Of a stretch of DNA of 43,381 nt, positions 1 to 9,536 are shown piece by piece. A program made the translations under genes and the position numbers. The notes below the pieces were generated by a model. That model ran no database searches. It saw only the letters and a program-made list of their open reading frames with translations, and was not told where the DNA came from. This DNA is from Bacteroidales bacterium (GTDB lineage Bacteria; Bacteroidota; Bacteroidia; Bacteroidales; UBA932): positions 1 through 43,381 of the forward strand of contig JAFYWC010000010.1 of assembly GCA_017546585.1 (NCBI GenBank), written 5' to 3'. How positions within the stretch are numbered: the stretch's first letter is position 1; each line of letters starts with the position of its first letter.

Positions 1-8
1 AAACATAC

Positions 9-119
<111 letters not shown>

Positions 120-130
120 TTTCTTATACA

Positions 131-166
131 AAGTCCTTGAAGTCTGACGACTTCGAGGACTTTTTT
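131..166 (+). terminator. rho-independent terminator of the rRNA operon
   Basis: A 14-bp stem (131-144 with 149-162, one G-T wobble) closes a TGAC tetraloop and runs into a T6 tract. It begins 11 bases after the 5S gene, as expected for the end of the rrn transcript. Confidence 0.92.
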
Positions 167-195
167 GTTGTAGTAAGCGGCAGCGTCTCAACCCC

Positions 196-316
196 TGTCA
201 CTTCGTGACATCCCCTTTCAGGGGAACACCGGTCTCACTTCGTTCCGACCGGGTGCCGTCACTGCTTCGATATCTTAGATATCTCGCTGACGTGCGCGGC
301 ACGGCGCTGAGGCGCC
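196..316. repeat. cluster of adjacent short inverted repeats (spacer downstream of 5S)
   Basis: Between the rRNA terminator and the next gene at least six perfect short hairpins sit almost head to tail: TGTCA/TGACA (196-210), CCCCT/AGGGG (212-224), CGGTC/GACCG (230-251), GATATC/GATATC (269-283), CGTGC/GCACG (291-303) and GGCGC/GCGCC (303-316). GTGCCG (253-258) and CGGCAC (297-302) can also close a larger stem around the GATATC hairpin. I see no ORF and no tRNA. It may be a REP-like palindromic repeat unit or a structured rrn trailer. The function is unknown. Confidence 0.6.
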
Positions 317-322
317 TGGTTA

Positions 323-356
323 TTTGGGATTTTCTTTAAGGTTTTTACTATATTTG
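323..356 (+). promoter_or_regulatory. Bacteroidota promoter for the FAD/Fe-S dehydrogenase
   Basis: The -7 box TATATTTG is at 349-356, with a TTTG at 323-326 acting as a possible -33 element (22-bp spacer, slightly long). The start codon follows 33 bases later. Confidence 0.7.
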
Positions 357-389
357 CAGGCTGAAATACCACACTATACCACAGTATAA

Positions 390-3218
390 ATGACTCAGAA
401 ATATAAGAATTTCCTCTCTGCCGCGAGAAAAGCTGTAAGCAAAGACCGAATATATACTGATGATCTCAGGTTGTTTGCCTGGGGTACCGATGCCGGTTTC
501 TATAGATTGGTGCCTAAGATCATCATTAGAGCCAAAAATGAAAACGAAGTTTCAACTCTTTTGAAGCTAGCTTCTCAATATTCAGTACCTGTTACCTTCA
601 GAGCAGCGGGTACAAGCCTCTCTGGACAGTCTATATCTGACTCGGTCCTCATCGTAGCCGGCAAAAATTGGGAGTCTTATAGGATTAATGGAGAAGGGGA
701 GACGATCACTCTTCAGCCTGGTGTCATAGGTGCTGATGTCAATAAATATCTCAAGCCATATTCTAGAAAGTTTGGCCCGGATCCGGCTTCGATCAAAAGC
801 TGTATGGTAGGCGGAATCGTTATGAACAACGCTTCCGGTATGAGTTGTGGCACAGTTGCAAACAGTGACAAGACTCTCAAGTCTGCACGAATCGTTTTTG
901 CAGATGGTTATGTGCTAGATACAGCAGATGCTGCAAGTCGTGAGCATTTTCTTCAGACACATCCAAGTCTTGTTGCAGGCATTTTAGCATTGAGAGATAA
1001 GGTAATATCTGCCCCGAATCTCGTAGAGCGTATTAGACATAAATATTCTATAAAGAATGTAACTGGCCTTAACATTCTTCCTCTCATTACCTATACGGAT
1101 CCGATAGATATTATTCTGCATACTCTTGTGGGTTCAGAGGGCACCTTGGCCTTCATTAGTGAGGTTACTATGCGCACCCTCCCTGTTGCTCCAATGCAGG
1201 CCAACGCGATGGTGTATTTCAAGGATATGTCTGAAGCTGCGAGAGCGGTCATCGCTATGAAATCAGCCTCCGTATCTGCAGCAGAGATGCTTGACAAACG
1301 TTCTCTCAAGTCAGTTAATGCAGGTGAAGTCGATGGTCTTACTGCGGTTTTGACCAAGGTAGAAGCTCAGACAGAGGACGAACTGGTATCAAGGATCGAA
1401 GAAATAACTTCAATACTTAGTGCATTCGAGACGTACGGCGACTTCTCTTTCACATCCGATCCCGAGATCTATGACAAGTATTGGGCAATCCGTTCCGGCA
1501 TTTTTCCGACTGTGGGTGGAATGCGCAGACCAGGTACAACCTGTCTTATTGAAGATGTCGCGTTCCACGTCGAAGACCTTGCAGAGGCTGTGACTGATCT
1601 TTCAGATCTTCTCGACAGACACGGTTACGATGATTCGTGTATCTATGGACACGCGCTTGAGGGTAATTTCCATTTTATTATAAATCAGTCGTTTGCAACT
1701 CCAGAGGACGTAGATCGCTACAAGGCGATGATGAACGATGTGGCTGATCTTGTGGTCAGAAAATACGATGGCTCTCTCAAGGCTGAACACGGCACCGGAC
1801 GTAATATGGCACCTTTCGTAGAGTACGAATGGGGAGCGGATGCCTATGGTGTTATGAAGGAGATCAAGGCGTTATTTGATCCTGATAACATCCTGAATCC
1901 TGGTGTTATCTTCAATGATGATCCGGAGTGCAGCTTCAAGAACTTCAAGGCGTTACCCCTCCTTGAACCAGGAGAAGGAGCTCCTGCTGAAGCCGTAGAT
2001 GCATACGAACGACTTAACAAGTGCATAGAGTGCGGCTTCTGTGAAGTCAACTGTGTGTCTTGCGGCTTCACGCTTTCATCAAGGACAAGAATAGCCCTTC
2101 AGAGAGAAATTGCATATCTGGAAGCGAGTGGGAACGATCCGAAAAGGCTTAAAACTCTCAAACGACATTATAAGTATTCCGGTGAACAGACCTGCGCAGG
2201 TGACGGCCTATGCTCGAGGTCTTGCCCTATGGGCATCAACGTTGCTGACCTTACTCACGAGGTCCGTCGACGCAATATGCCAGCGGCGGGAAGGACTGTC
2301 GGTTCATTTGCAGCAAATCATTTTGCCGGTGTCAAATCATCTTTGAGATCTGTTCTCAAGGTTGCGGATAGTGCGCATAAGGTGCTGAAGACCAAATCGA
2401 TGACTTCTGTTGCGAAGGCATTGCATTCAGTAGGTTTTCCTCTCTGGACACCTTCAATGCCGGATGCTTACAATCCTGATGGACTTGAAACTTCTGTGGC
2501 TTCGGAGAGTCTCAAGGTGGTATATTTCCCAAGCTGCATCAACCAGACGATGGGTGTGGAATCTGACCAGAAGAATCTTAGGCCTCTTGCTGAAGAAATG
2601 ACTATACTCTTGAACAAGGCTGGTTATGAGGTGATGTTCCCTGATAATATGCCTTCGCTTTGTTGTGGTACAATCTGGGAAAGCAAAGGACTGCCAGAAA
2701 TAGCGGACAGGAAGACAGCCGAGCTGGAAGAAGCTCTGTTCAGAGCGTCTGACGGAGGCAGATATCCGGTCATATGTGACCAGAGCCCCTGTCTGCACAG
2801 GATGAAGCAGAGGATGACAAAAGTGGAACTTTACGAGTCAGCTGAATTTGTGTGGAAGTTCTTGAAAGACAGACTGATATTCACGCAGTCAGATATACCT
2901 GTAGCCCTTCATCTTACCTGCTCTTCAAAGCTTATGAAGATAGATGAGATTCTGTATGGCCTTGCTTCTCTTTGCTCGTCAGATGTCCTCGTTCCGGAGG
3001 GAGTTGGGTGCTGCGGATTCGCAGGTGACAAGGGTATGACACACCCTGAACTGAATGCGTATGCACTTCGTAAACTTGCAGAGCAGATAAAGGAAAAAGG
3101 CATCGAAGTCGGATATTCCAACAGCCGTACTTGTGAAATGGGACTCCGAACAAACTCCGGAATCCCATATCGCTCAATCATTTATCTTGTGAATGCTTCG
3201 ACTGAAGCAAAGAAATAG
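390..3218 (+). CDS. FAD-binding and 4Fe-4S oxidoreductase (D-lactate/glycolate dehydrogenase type)
   Basis: This 942-aa protein joins a PCMH-type FAD-binding domain (VTFRAAGTSLSGQS near residue 70; GGIVMNNASGMSCGT near 150), a GlcD-like FAD-oxidase C-terminal domain (to about 515), a bacterial ferredoxin pair (CIECGFCEVNC from about 545 and CAGDGLCSRSCPMG from about 602) and a C-terminal CCG heterodisulfide-reductase-like domain (CCGTIW at 758, CCGFAG at 874). The architecture is that of the large fused 2-hydroxyacid dehydrogenases such as Dld-II/YdiJ, which oxidise D-lactate, glycolate or D-2-hydroxyglutarate and pass electrons through Fe-S centres to quinone. The exact substrate cannot be read from sequence. 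No signal peptide is visible, so it is probably cytoplasmic or peripheral to the membrane. It has its own promoter and is convergent, with a one-base gap, with the glycosyltransferase gene on the other strand. Confidence 0.9.
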   Translation: MTQKYKNFLSAARKAVSKDRIYTDDLRLFAWGTDAGFYRLVPKIIIRAKNENEVSTLLKLASQYSVPVTFRAAGTSLSGQSISDSVLIVAGKNWESYRINGEGETITLQPGVIGADVNKYLKPYSRKFGPDPASIKSCMVGGIVMNNASGMSCGTVANSDKTLKSARIVFADGYVLDTADAASREHFLQTHPSLVAGILALRDKVISAPNLVERIRHKYSIKNVTGLNILPLITYTDPIDIILHTLVGSEGTLAFISEVTMRTLPVAPMQANAMVYFKDMSEAARAVIAMKSASVSAAEMLDKRSLKSVNAGEVDGLTAVLTKVEAQTEDELVSRIEEITSILSAFETYGDFSFTSDPEIYDKYWAIRSGIFPTVGGMRRPGTTCLIEDVAFHVEDLAEAVTDLSDLLDRHGYDDSCIYGHALEGNFHFIINQSFATPEDVDRYKAMMNDVADLVVRKYDGSLKAEHGTGRNMAPFVEYEWGADAYGVMKEIKALFDPDNILNPGVIFNDDPECSFKNFKALPLLEPGEGAPAEAVDAYERLNKCIECGFCEVNCVSCGFTLSSRTRIALQREIAYLEASGNDPKRLKTLKRHYKYSGEQTCAGDGLCSRSCPMGINVADLTHEVRRRNMPAAGRTVGSFAANHFAGVKSSLRSVLKVADSAHKVLKTKSMTSVAKALHSVGFPLWTPSMPDAYNPDGLETSVASESLKVVYFPSCINQTMGVESDQKNLRPLAEEMTILLNKAGYEVMFPDNMPSLCCGTIWESKGLPEIADRKTAELEEALFRASDGGRYPVICDQSPCLHRMKQRMTKVELYESAEFVWKFLKDRLIFTQSDIPVALHLTCSSKLMKIDEILYGLASLCSSDVLVPEGVGCCGFAGDKGMTHPELNAYALRKLAEQIKEKGIEVGYSNSRTCEMGLRTNSGIPYRSIIYLVNASTEAKK

Positions 3219-3219
3219 T

Positions 3220-4182
3220 CTAGAACTCTTCTCTGACGTTATACTTGTTTCGGTCCTGGCTGTTTCGTGAAACCATTTCGCAGATGAAGCCTGCAAGGAA
3301 GAGCTGGAATCCGAGGAGCACAGCCACGAGTGCAAGGTAGAAGAGAGGCTGCTCTGTCACAGGACGGAATGCAAGGCCGTTACTCTGCTGGATGAGTTTC
3401 TCTGCAATCACCCAGATTGCGAGAACCGCACCTGTGATGAACATAAGGATGCCTGTGAATCCGAAGAAATGCATAGGCTTCTTGCCGAATGTGCTGAGGA
3501 ACCAGAGTGAGATGAGGTCAAGGAAACCGTTTACGAAACGCTCAAGACCGAACTTGCTCTGTCCGTATTTCCTCTTCTGGTGCTGTACCGGCTTTTCAGT
3601 GATTCTGCCGAAACCGGCGTTCTTTGCAAGATATGGAATGTATCTGTGCATCTCTCCGTACACCTCGATATTCTTTACGACCTCATTGCGGTATGCCTTG
3701 AGTCCGCAGTTCATATCGTGAAGTCTGATGCCTGTGATCTTGCGTGCTGTCCAGTTGTAAAGCTTTGAAGGAAGGTTCTTTGTGAGCTTGTTGTCGAACC
3801 TCTGCTTCTTCCATCCCGATACGATGTCCCAACCTTCTTCAGTGATCATTCTATAAAGCTCCGGAATCTCTTCAGGCGAATCCTGGAGGTCTGCATCCAT
3901 AGTAATCACTACGCGTCCCTCTGCTGCCTTGAAGCCGTGGAAAAGTGCTGCAGACTTTCCGTAATTCCTTCTGAATGAAATGCCTCGGATGGAAGGATTC
4001 TTCTCCGAAAGTTCCTTCACGATCTTCCAGGAACCGTCGCAGCTGCCGTCGTCTACCATTATGACTTCATAATTGTAGCCTTCTTTTGCCGCTACCTTCT
4101 CGATCCAACTTACCAGTTCAGGGAGCGATTCCTCCTCATTGAAGAGTGAAATGACTATCGACAGATCTTTTGTGTATTCCAT
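3220..4182 (-). CDS. GT2 glycosyltransferase, DPM1/GtrB-like polyprenyl-phosphate sugar transferase
   Basis: A 320-aa membrane-anchored GT2 enzyme. The N-terminal GT-A domain opens with LSIVISLFNEEESLPEL, carries VDDGSCDGSW and the metal-binding MDADLQDSPEEIPEL, and has the NCGLKAYR and KRKYGQSKFG motifs typical of dolichyl/undecaprenyl-phosphate mannosyl- or glucosyltransferases. Two C-terminal transmembrane helices follow (about 235-262 and 280-305). The family transfers a sugar from a nucleotide donor to undecaprenyl phosphate at the inner face of the membrane. It lies 5 bp downstream of the DUF4199 gene and surely shares its transcript; this gene pair is common in Bacteroidota. The donor sugar is not predictable. 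Confidence 0.9.
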   Translation of the reverse strand: MEYTKDLSIVISLFNEEESLPELVSWIEKVAAKEGYNYEVIMVDDGSCDGSWKIVKELSEKNPSIRGISFRRNYGKSAALFHGFKAAEGRVVITMDADLQDSPEEIPELYRMITEEGWDIVSGWKKQRFDNKLTKNLPSKLYNWTARKITGIRLHDMNCGLKAYRNEVVKNIEVYGEMHRYIPYLAKNAGFGRITEKPVQHQKRKYGQSKFGLERFVNGFLDLISLWFLSTFGKKPMHFFGFTGILMFITGAVLAIWVIAEKLIQQSNGLAFRPVTEQPLFYLALVAVLLGFQLFLAGFICEMVSRNSQDRNKYNVREEF

Positions 4183-4187
4183 AACTA

Positions 4188-4745
4188 TTACTGCTGGTCT
4201 GGTTTATAATCTGCAAACGGATCTCTGCCGGGGATGTTTCTTGAAAGGATGGCAGAAAGAACGATGCCGTATGCTGTACAATAGAAGAGGTTTGAGAAGA
4301 AGGTGATCTGTGGCATTCTGCCGATCCATTTCTCCACTACCGCCAATGTGTTGGAGTCCATCAGCTGAGCATAGCTCTGGATGGCTGCTTCCATCTGAGC
4401 CGCATACATATCGGCTGAAATGAAGGCCACATTTGCAAATGACGCCGCTGAAAAAATCAGCGCCGAAAGGAGGCCTGTGCACATTCCGAATCTGAAGGTG
4501 TCGGAATTGGTGGCTCCCGGATGATCCTTTGCAAACTTCTTCATCGCAACCATCATAAGCCAGATGCATCCTCCGAATTTCAAGCCCCAAAGAGCGAATG
4601 TGATGATGTTTGCAATGATGGCGTTCATCCCTGACGAACCTACGGCCTGAACAAGGAACATATAGGCTGTCGAAATGAGACCGAAAGCGATGCCGGCCTT
4701 TCCGGCTTCGTTCCAGCAGTTGCGTCTGATGGTTTTCCTTTCCAT
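4188..4745 (-). CDS. DUF4199 integral membrane protein
   Basis: A 185-aa protein with four hydrophobic segments (about 14-32, 41-68, 90-110 and 145-170), the polytopic pattern of DUF4199. Its biochemical role is not known. It is the first gene of a two-gene unit with the GT2 transferase (5-bp gap) and starts about 20 bp after a TATATTTG box on the minus strand (4766-4773). The conserved pairing with a lipid-linked glycosyltransferase suggests a role in the same membrane glycan pathway, but that is inference. Confidence 0.85.
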   Translation of the reverse strand: MERKTIRRNCWNEAGKAGIAFGLISTAYMFLVQAVGSSGMNAIIANIITFALWGLKFGGCIWLMMVAMKKFAKDHPGATNSDTFRFGMCTGLLSALIFSAASFANVAFISADMYAAQMEAAIQSYAQLMDSNTLAVVEKWIGRMPQITFFSNLFYCTAYGIVLSAILSRNIPGRDPFADYKPDQQ

Positions 4746-4765
4746 TTTAAATCAGTTAATTATTG

Positions 4766-4794
4766 CAAATATAGGTAAATTTTGTCTATCTTTG
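4766..4794. promoter_or_regulatory. divergent promoters for DUF4199-GT2 (minus) and thrS (plus)
   Basis: The 77-bp intergenic region holds TATATTTG on the minus strand (4766-4773) and TATCTTTG on the plus strand (4787-4794). Both match the Bacteroidota -7 consensus and sit 20-30 bp from their respective start codons, so the two units are transcribed outward from nearly the same spot. Confidence 0.8.
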
Positions 4795-4822
4795 CAATCT
4801 TGGATTTTTAAGTATTAAAGAT

Positions 4823-6781
4823 ATGATAAACATTACATTTCCTGACGGTAGCGTGAGACAGTATGAGAGTGGTGTCTCAGCTTTTGACATTGCACAGAGT
4901 ATCAGTCCTAAACTTGCAGCAGAAGTGCTTGCAGCAACGGTTGTTACGTCTGCAGACACGACAGGAAAAGGATCAGTATATGATGTTACCCGTCCTATCA
5001 CAGAGGATGCGGCTATCCGTCTCCACAAGTGGGAGGATGCAGAGGCTAAGCACGTCTTCTGGCATTCTTCATCACACCTTCTTGCAGCAGCTCTCGAGGC
5101 TCTCTACCCAGGTGTGAAGTTCGGTATCGGACCAGCTATCGAGACTGGTTTCTACTATGACGTAGACTTCGGTGAGAAGACTCTCGTAGAGGCTGACCTC
5201 AAGGCTATCGAGGACAAGATGATCGAGCTCGCACGCCAGAAGAATCCGTTCGTAAGAACAGAGGTTTCGAAGGCTGAGGCGCTCAAGACATTCACTGAGA
5301 AGGGAGACGAGTACAAGTGCGAGCTCATCAGCGAGCTCGAGGACGGTACAATCACTTTCTATACAAACGGTGATTTTACCGATCTCTGCCGTGGACCACA
5401 CCTCAAGGACACTTCAGTGATCAAGGCTGTAAAGCTTACTGCAATCGCAGGTGCATACTGGAGAGGTAACCAGGAGCGTCAGATGCTTACTCGCGTATAC
5501 GGTGTGACATTCCCTAAGAAGTCACTCCTCGACGAGTATCTCCAGATGATGGAGGAGGCTAAGAAGCGTGACCACAGAAAGATTGGTAAGGATATGGAAC
5601 TCTTCACATTCTCTCAGAGAGTAGGTCAGGGTCTTCCATTGTGGTTGCCTAAGGGTGCCGCTCTCCGTGAGCGTCTCGAGAACTTCCTCAAGAAGCTCCA
5701 GAAGTCATACGGCTACCTTCCTGTTGTAACTCCACACATCGGAAACAAGGATCTTTATGTGACTTCAGGTCACTATGCGAAATACGGTAAGGACTCATTC
5801 CAGCCTATCCACACTCCACAGGAGGGCGAGGAGTACCTCCTCAAGCCTATGAACTGCCCTCACCACTGTGAGATCTATAGAGCAAAGCCACGTTCATACA
5901 AGGATCTTCCGCTCAGACTTGCTGAGTTCGGTACAGTATACCGTTACGAGCAGAGCGGTGAGCTTCACGGACTTACACGTGTACGTAGCTTCACTCAGGA
6001 CGATGCTCACCTCTTCGTACGTCCTGACCAGATCAAGGAGGAGTTCTGCAAGGTTATCGACATCATCCTCTATGTGTTCAAGACACTCGACTTCAAGGAT
6101 TATGTAGCGCAGGTGTCTCTTCGCGATCCTGAGAACAAGTCAAAGTACATCGGATCTGACGAGAACTGGGCTAAGGCTGAGGCGGCTATCATCGAGGCTG
6201 CCGAGGAGAAGGGCCTTAACACTGTAGTCGAGTACGGTGAGGCTGCATTCTACGGTCCTAAGCTCGACTTTATGGTCAAGGACGCTATCGGAAGAAAGTG
6301 GCAGCTCGGTACTATCCAGGTTGACTACAACCTCCCTGAGCGTTTCGAACTCGAGTACATCGGAAGCGACAACCAGAAGCACCGTCCGATTATGATCCAC
6401 CGTGCTCCATTCGGCTCGCTTGAGCGCTTCGTAGCGGTTCTCCTCGAGCATACTGGCGGCAAACTTCCTCTCTGGCTCACACCTGATCAGGTTAACATCG
6501 TGCCAGTCAGCGAAAAATACGAGGAATATGCAAAAAAAGTTTGTAATTTGCTGAATAATTGCGATATTCGCGCCGCCGTAGATGATCGTAACGAGACATT
6601 GGGCAAGCGAATCCGTGAGAGTGAACTCAAGAGGATTCCTTTCCTTGTGATTGTAGGTGAGAAAGAGATGACCGAAGGCACAGTTTCTGTCAGAAGACAG
6701 GGCGGTATTGACGCAGGCTCTATGCCAGTTGAAGAGTTCGCTGCTCTCGTAAGCGGCGAGATTAAGGCTCAGCTGTCATAA
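4823..6781 (+). CDS. thrS: threonyl-tRNA synthetase
   Basis: Full-length ThrRS of 652 aa that charges tRNA-Thr in the cytoplasm. The order is TGS domain (1-60, [14 protein letters not shown]), the N2 editing domain ([11 protein letters not shown] near 77, with its conserved Cys in DLCRGPH), the class II catalytic core with the zinc ligand in [10 protein letters not shown] (Cys345), motif 2 [13 protein letters not shown], and a C-terminal anticodon-binding domain beginning near [10 protein letters not shown]. Length and domains are normal. It is the first gene of the classic thrS-infC-rpmI-rplT cluster and has its own -7 box at 4787. Confidence 0.98.
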   Translation: MINITFPDGSVRQYESGVSAFDIAQSISPKLAAEVLAATVVTSADTTGKGSVYDVTRPITEDAAIRLHKWEDAEAKHVFWHSSSHLLAAALEALYPGVKFGIGPAIETGFYYDVDFGEKTLVEADLKAIEDKMIELARQKNPFVRTEVSKAEALKTFTEKGDEYKCELISELEDGTITFYTNGDFTDLCRGPHLKDTSVIKAVKLTAIAGAYWRGNQERQMLTRVYGVTFPKKSLLDEYLQMMEEAKKRDHRKIGKDMELFTFSQRVGQGLPLWLPKGAALRERLENFLKKLQKSYGYLPVVTPHIGNKDLYVTSGHYAKYGKDSFQPIHTPQEGEEYLLKPMNCPHHCEIYRAKPRSYKDLPLRLAEFGTVYRYEQSGELHGLTRVRSFTQDDAHLFVRPDQIKEEFCKVIDIILYVFKTLDFKDYVAQVSLRDPENKSKYIGSDENWAKAEAAIIEAAEEKGLNTVVEYGEAAFYGPKLDFMVKDAIGRKWQLGTIQVDYNLPERFELEYIGSDNQKHRPIMIHRAPFGSLERFVAVLLEHTGGKLPLWLTPDQVNIVPVSEKYEEYAKKVCNLLNNCDIRAAVDDRNETLGKRIRESELKRIPFLVIVGEKEMTEGTVSVRRQGGIDAGSMPVEEFAALVSGEIKAQLS

Positions 6782-6810
6782 CCAAATAATATTGAATAAC
6801 TTAACTTATA

Positions 6811-6826
6811 GGAGGATTTATTTATC
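6811..6826 (+). promoter_or_regulatory. Shine-Dalgarno site and ATC start codon of infC
   Basis: A strong GGAGGA at 6811-6816 lies 7 bases upstream of an in-frame ATC at 6824-6826. An in-frame TAG at 6809-6811 rules out any start further upstream, and the only codons between it and ATC are GAG, GAT, TTA and TTT. The first ATG (6857) has no Shine-Dalgarno sequence near it. Confidence 0.8.
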
Positions 6827-7426
6827 GCAGCACCATTTAAACCAGGTCCACGCCCAATGGGTCCAAGACCTAGCGCTCGTCCAGGCCAAAGGCCTAACAA
6901 CGTAAAGAAGGACGAGGACGGATTGAGAATCAATGAGGAAATCACAGCCTCGCAGGTACGTCTCGTAGGAGACAACATTCCTGAGCAGGGAGTGTACTCG
7001 CTTAGGGACGCTCTTAGAATGGCTGATGAGCAGGAACTCGATCTGGTTGAAATTAGCGCAAAAGCCGATCCTCCTGTATGTAGGATAATGGACTATCAGA
7101 AGTATCTCTATCAGCAGAAAAAGAAAGCTAAGGAGATGAAGGCAAACGCCGCTAAGATAGTCATCAAGGAGATCAGATTCGGTCCTAACACTGACGAGCA
7201 CGATTTCCAGTTCAAGCTGAAGCACGCTCAGGAGTTCCTCCAGGAGGGCTCGAAGGTAAAGGCTTCAGTGTTCTTCAAGGGACGTTCGATCATCTACGCT
7301 GATCAGGGTGAGAAGCTCCTTCTCAGATTTGCGGTAGAGCTCGAGGAGTTCGGAAGAGCGGAGCAGATGCCAAAGCTTGAAGGTAAGAGGATGATTATGA
7401 TGATCGCCCCTATCAAGAAAAAGTAA
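6824..7426 (+). CDS. infC: translation initiation factor IF-3
   Basis: IF-3 binds the 30S subunit, blocks premature 50S joining and proofreads the initiator tRNA and start codon. The N-domain ([17 protein letters not shown], then [20 protein letters not shown]), the lysine-rich linker and the C-domain ([20 protein letters not shown], ending [15 protein letters not shown]) are complete. I start it at ATC 6824, giving 200 aa, because a canonical Shine-Dalgarno precedes that codon and a rare start is the known autoregulatory device of infC in other bacteria (AUU in E. coli). Starting at ATG 6857 would give 189 aa and drop [10 protein letters not shown]. The N-terminal tail is Pro/Arg-rich. It is downstream of thrS and upstream of rpmI-rplT. 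Confidence 0.95.
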   Translation: MAAPFKPGPRPMGPRPSARPGQRPNNVKKDEDGLRINEEITASQVRLVGDNIPEQGVYSLRDALRMADEQELDLVEISAKADPPVCRIMDYQKYLYQQKKKAKEMKANAAKIVIKEIRFGPNTDEHDFQFKLKHAQEFLQEGSKVKASVFFKGRSIIYADQGEKLLLRFAVELEEFGRAEQMPKLEGKRMIMMIAPIKKK

Positions 7427-7472
7427 TCCAAGATTGGATGACAAATAATTATTAACTAAATCAAATTTAACT

Positions 7473-7667
7473 ATGCCAAAGATGAAGACCAACTCCGGTT
7501 CAAAAAAGCGTTTTACGCTTACCGGAACGGGAAAAGTTAAGAGAAAGCACGCTTACAAGAGCCACATTCTCACAAAGAAGACCAAGAAGCAGAAGAGAAA
7601 TTTGACTCACATTGCACTCGTTGCTAACGTTGACGAGAAGAGAGTCAAAGCTTTGTTGGGTATGTAA
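7473..7667 (+). CDS. rpmI: 50S ribosomal protein L35
   Basis: A 64-aa very basic protein, [14 protein letters not shown] onward, with the L35 signature [20 protein letters not shown] and [12 protein letters not shown]. It is a structural component of the large subunit. It sits between infC and rplT, the conserved order. The 46-bp gap after infC contains a small hairpin (ATCCAA/TTGGAT) right at the infC stop, with no T tract, so readthrough is expected. Confidence 0.98.
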   Translation: MPKMKTNSGSKKRFTLTGTGKVKRKHAYKSHILTKKTKKQKRNLTHIALVANVDEKRVKALLGM

Positions 7668-7762
7668 TTTTAACAATTACACAGTTATTTTAAGTTAAAC
7701 TTGGAACGCAGTCGAAAAGCTCCTGAAAGAAAGGACACTGCCTCCATAAAACAGTTAAATTT

Positions 7763-8107
7763 ATGCCAAGATCGGTAAATTCAGTTGCCTCAAGGGCACG
7801 CCGCAAGAAGATTCTTAAGAAGACCCGCGGTTATTTTCTTTCAAGAAAGAACGTTTGGACGGTAGCAAAGAACACTTATGAGAAGGGTCTCACTTATGCT
7901 TACCGTGACCGTAAGAACAAGAAGCGCTCATTCCGCGCACTTTGGATCCAGAGAATCAACGCAGCCGCACGTCAGTACGGTATGACTTATTCTCAGTTTA
8001 TGGGTCGCATCGCAAAGCAGAACATCGGTTTGAACCGTAAGGTGCTTGCAGACCTTGCTATGAACAATCCTCAGGCATTTGAGGCTATCATCAATTCTGT
8101 AAAATAG
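7763..8107 (+). CDS. rplT: 50S ribosomal protein L20
   Basis: A 114-aa protein beginning [20 protein letters not shown], the usual L20 N-terminus, with RFRALW-type and [13 protein letters not shown] motifs. L20 is an early 50S assembly protein, and in E. coli and Bacillus it represses its own operon. The 95-bp rpmI-rplT gap could hold a leader structure, but I cannot identify a mimic of the 23S site there. The next gene, lepB, begins 9 bp after the stop and is probably cotranscribed. Confidence 0.98.
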   Translation: MPRSVNSVASRARRKKILKKTRGYFLSRKNVWTVAKNTYEKGLTYAYRDRKNKKRSFRALWIQRINAAARQYGMTYSQFMGRIAKQNIGLNRKVLADLAMNNPQAFEAIINSVK

Positions 8108-8116
8108 TTTAAGCTG

Positions 8117-9460
8117 ATGAGCTTGAAGGAGTTATACCACAATAAGTGGGCTAGGTTCAGCTTTTGGGCAGTCCTTTATATATTGTGGGTGATATGGCTC
8201 GGAAACTATTGGTGGCTCTTCGGACTGATTCCAATCTTTGACGGACACATTACCAAGAAGGTGAAGTGGCTGTTCTGGAAGAAGGAATACAAGAAGGGAG
8301 AGAAGAGAAACGCACTGCTCGACTGGCTTGATGCCGTCATCTTTGCAGTGGTCGTGGTGACTTTCATCAATACGTTCTTTTTCCAGGCATTCAAGATTCC
8401 TTCATCCTCTATGGAGAGCTCGCTCTACACAGGTGACCACTTGTTCGTAAGCAAGCTCGCATATGGACCGAAGCTGCCTCAGACACCTCTAACAGTCCCT
8501 TTCACTCATAACGTAATCGCTGGAAAGGAGTCGTATTCGAAACTGATCCAGAATGACTACAGGAGACTCAAAGGTTTCGGTGAAGTGGAGACTGGAGATT
8601 ATGTGGTGTTCGGATTCCCGCACGGAGACACAGTCCTCACAAAGGCGCCTGCAGATGACTACTATATGGCAGTCAGAACTATAGGACGCGAACAGGTTAT
8701 CCGTCAGTATGGACCTGTGAAGGTCAGACCTGCTGACAAGAAAGACCACTATGTGAAGAGATGTGTTGCAGTGGCAGGAGATACGCTTGAGATCAGAGAT
8801 GGAAACGTTTTCATCAATGGAATTGCTCAGGAGATCTGGCCAGGAGTGCAGAATTCATACACAGTCGTAACAAACGGTCAGAGGATCAATCCAGTAGTTC
8901 TGGATGACCTTGGAATCAATATCGGCGAACTTGGTTATTCACCGAACCTTCCAGGTTATAGACAGATGCCGCTTACAGCGGAGATGCTGGAGTCTGTAAA
9001 GAAGCTTTCGAACGTCGTGTCTGTGACACAGAACATAGATGTCTATCCGCCGGATTATCCGGATTCGTATCTGACAATCTTCCCGTTCACGTCGTCATAC
9101 AGATGGACAAGAGATAACTTCGGACCGCTTTGGATACCGGCTAAGGGAGCAGAAGTCGAGTTGACAGTAGAGAATCTCCCACTTTATGAAAGGATCATAA
9201 CTTCGTATGAAGGCAACGAACTGGAAGTAAAGGACGGAATCATCTACATCAACGGAGAGGAGGCTCAGAGCTATACTTTCTCGCAGGATTATTACTTTAT
9301 GATGGGAGACAACAGGCACAATTCGCTTGACTCAAGATATTGGGGATTTGTACCTGAAGATCATATAGTTGGAAAACCCGCATTGATCTGGCTCTCAATC
9401 GATGGGAACAAAAGCTTCCCTAAAAATGTAAGATGGCGCAGGTTCTTCAAATTCCTATAG
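8117..9460 (+). CDS. lepB: signal peptidase I (S26 family)
   Basis: A 447-aa membrane-bound serine peptidase that removes signal peptides from exported proteins. Two N-terminal hydrophobic stretches (about 13-38 and 72-90) precede the catalytic box IPSSSMESSLYTGDHLF (nucleophile Ser98) and the general-base box VKRCVAVAGD (Lys214). The C-terminal box MMGDNRHNSLDSRYWGFVPE is intact. The protein is much longer than the E. coli (about 320 aa) or Bacillus enzymes because of an insertion of roughly 130 residues between the lysine box and the last box, as is usual in Bacteroidota. It lies 9 bp after rplT. Confidence 0.95.
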   Translation: MSLKELYHNKWARFSFWAVLYILWVIWLGNYWWLFGLIPIFDGHITKKVKWLFWKKEYKKGEKRNALLDWLDAVIFAVVVVTFINTFFFQAFKIPSSSMESSLYTGDHLFVSKLAYGPKLPQTPLTVPFTHNVIAGKESYSKLIQNDYRRLKGFGEVETGDYVVFGFPHGDTVLTKAPADDYYMAVRTIGREQVIRQYGPVKVRPADKKDHYVKRCVAVAGDTLEIRDGNVFINGIAQEIWPGVQNSYTVVTNGQRINPVVLDDLGINIGELGYSPNLPGYRQMPLTAEMLESVKKLSNVVSVTQNIDVYPPDYPDSYLTIFPFTSSYRWTRDNFGPLWIPAKGAEVELTVENLPLYERIITSYEGNELEVKDGIIYINGEEAQSYTFSQDYYFMMGDNRHNSLDSRYWGFVPEDHIVGKPALIWLSIDGNKSFPKNVRWRRFFKFL

Positions 9461-9488
9461 AAATTTTGCAAATGCAATTTTTTTATAC

Positions 9489-9496
9489 GATATTTG
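9489..9496 (+). promoter_or_regulatory. probable promoter of rpmB-rpmG-DUF4295
   Basis: GATATTTG at 9489-9496 is one base off TAnnTTTG, with a TTTG at 9465-9468 (20-bp spacer). It lies in the 76-bp gap between lepB and rpmB. Confidence 0.55.
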
Positions 9497-9536
9497 CAGC
9501 CCGCTAATTATGAATTAATTAAAAAAGTTATATACA

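Noticed and set aside
6857-7426. infC beginning at ATG 6857
   Set aside because: No ribosome-binding site before it; GGAGGA and ATC upstream fit better.
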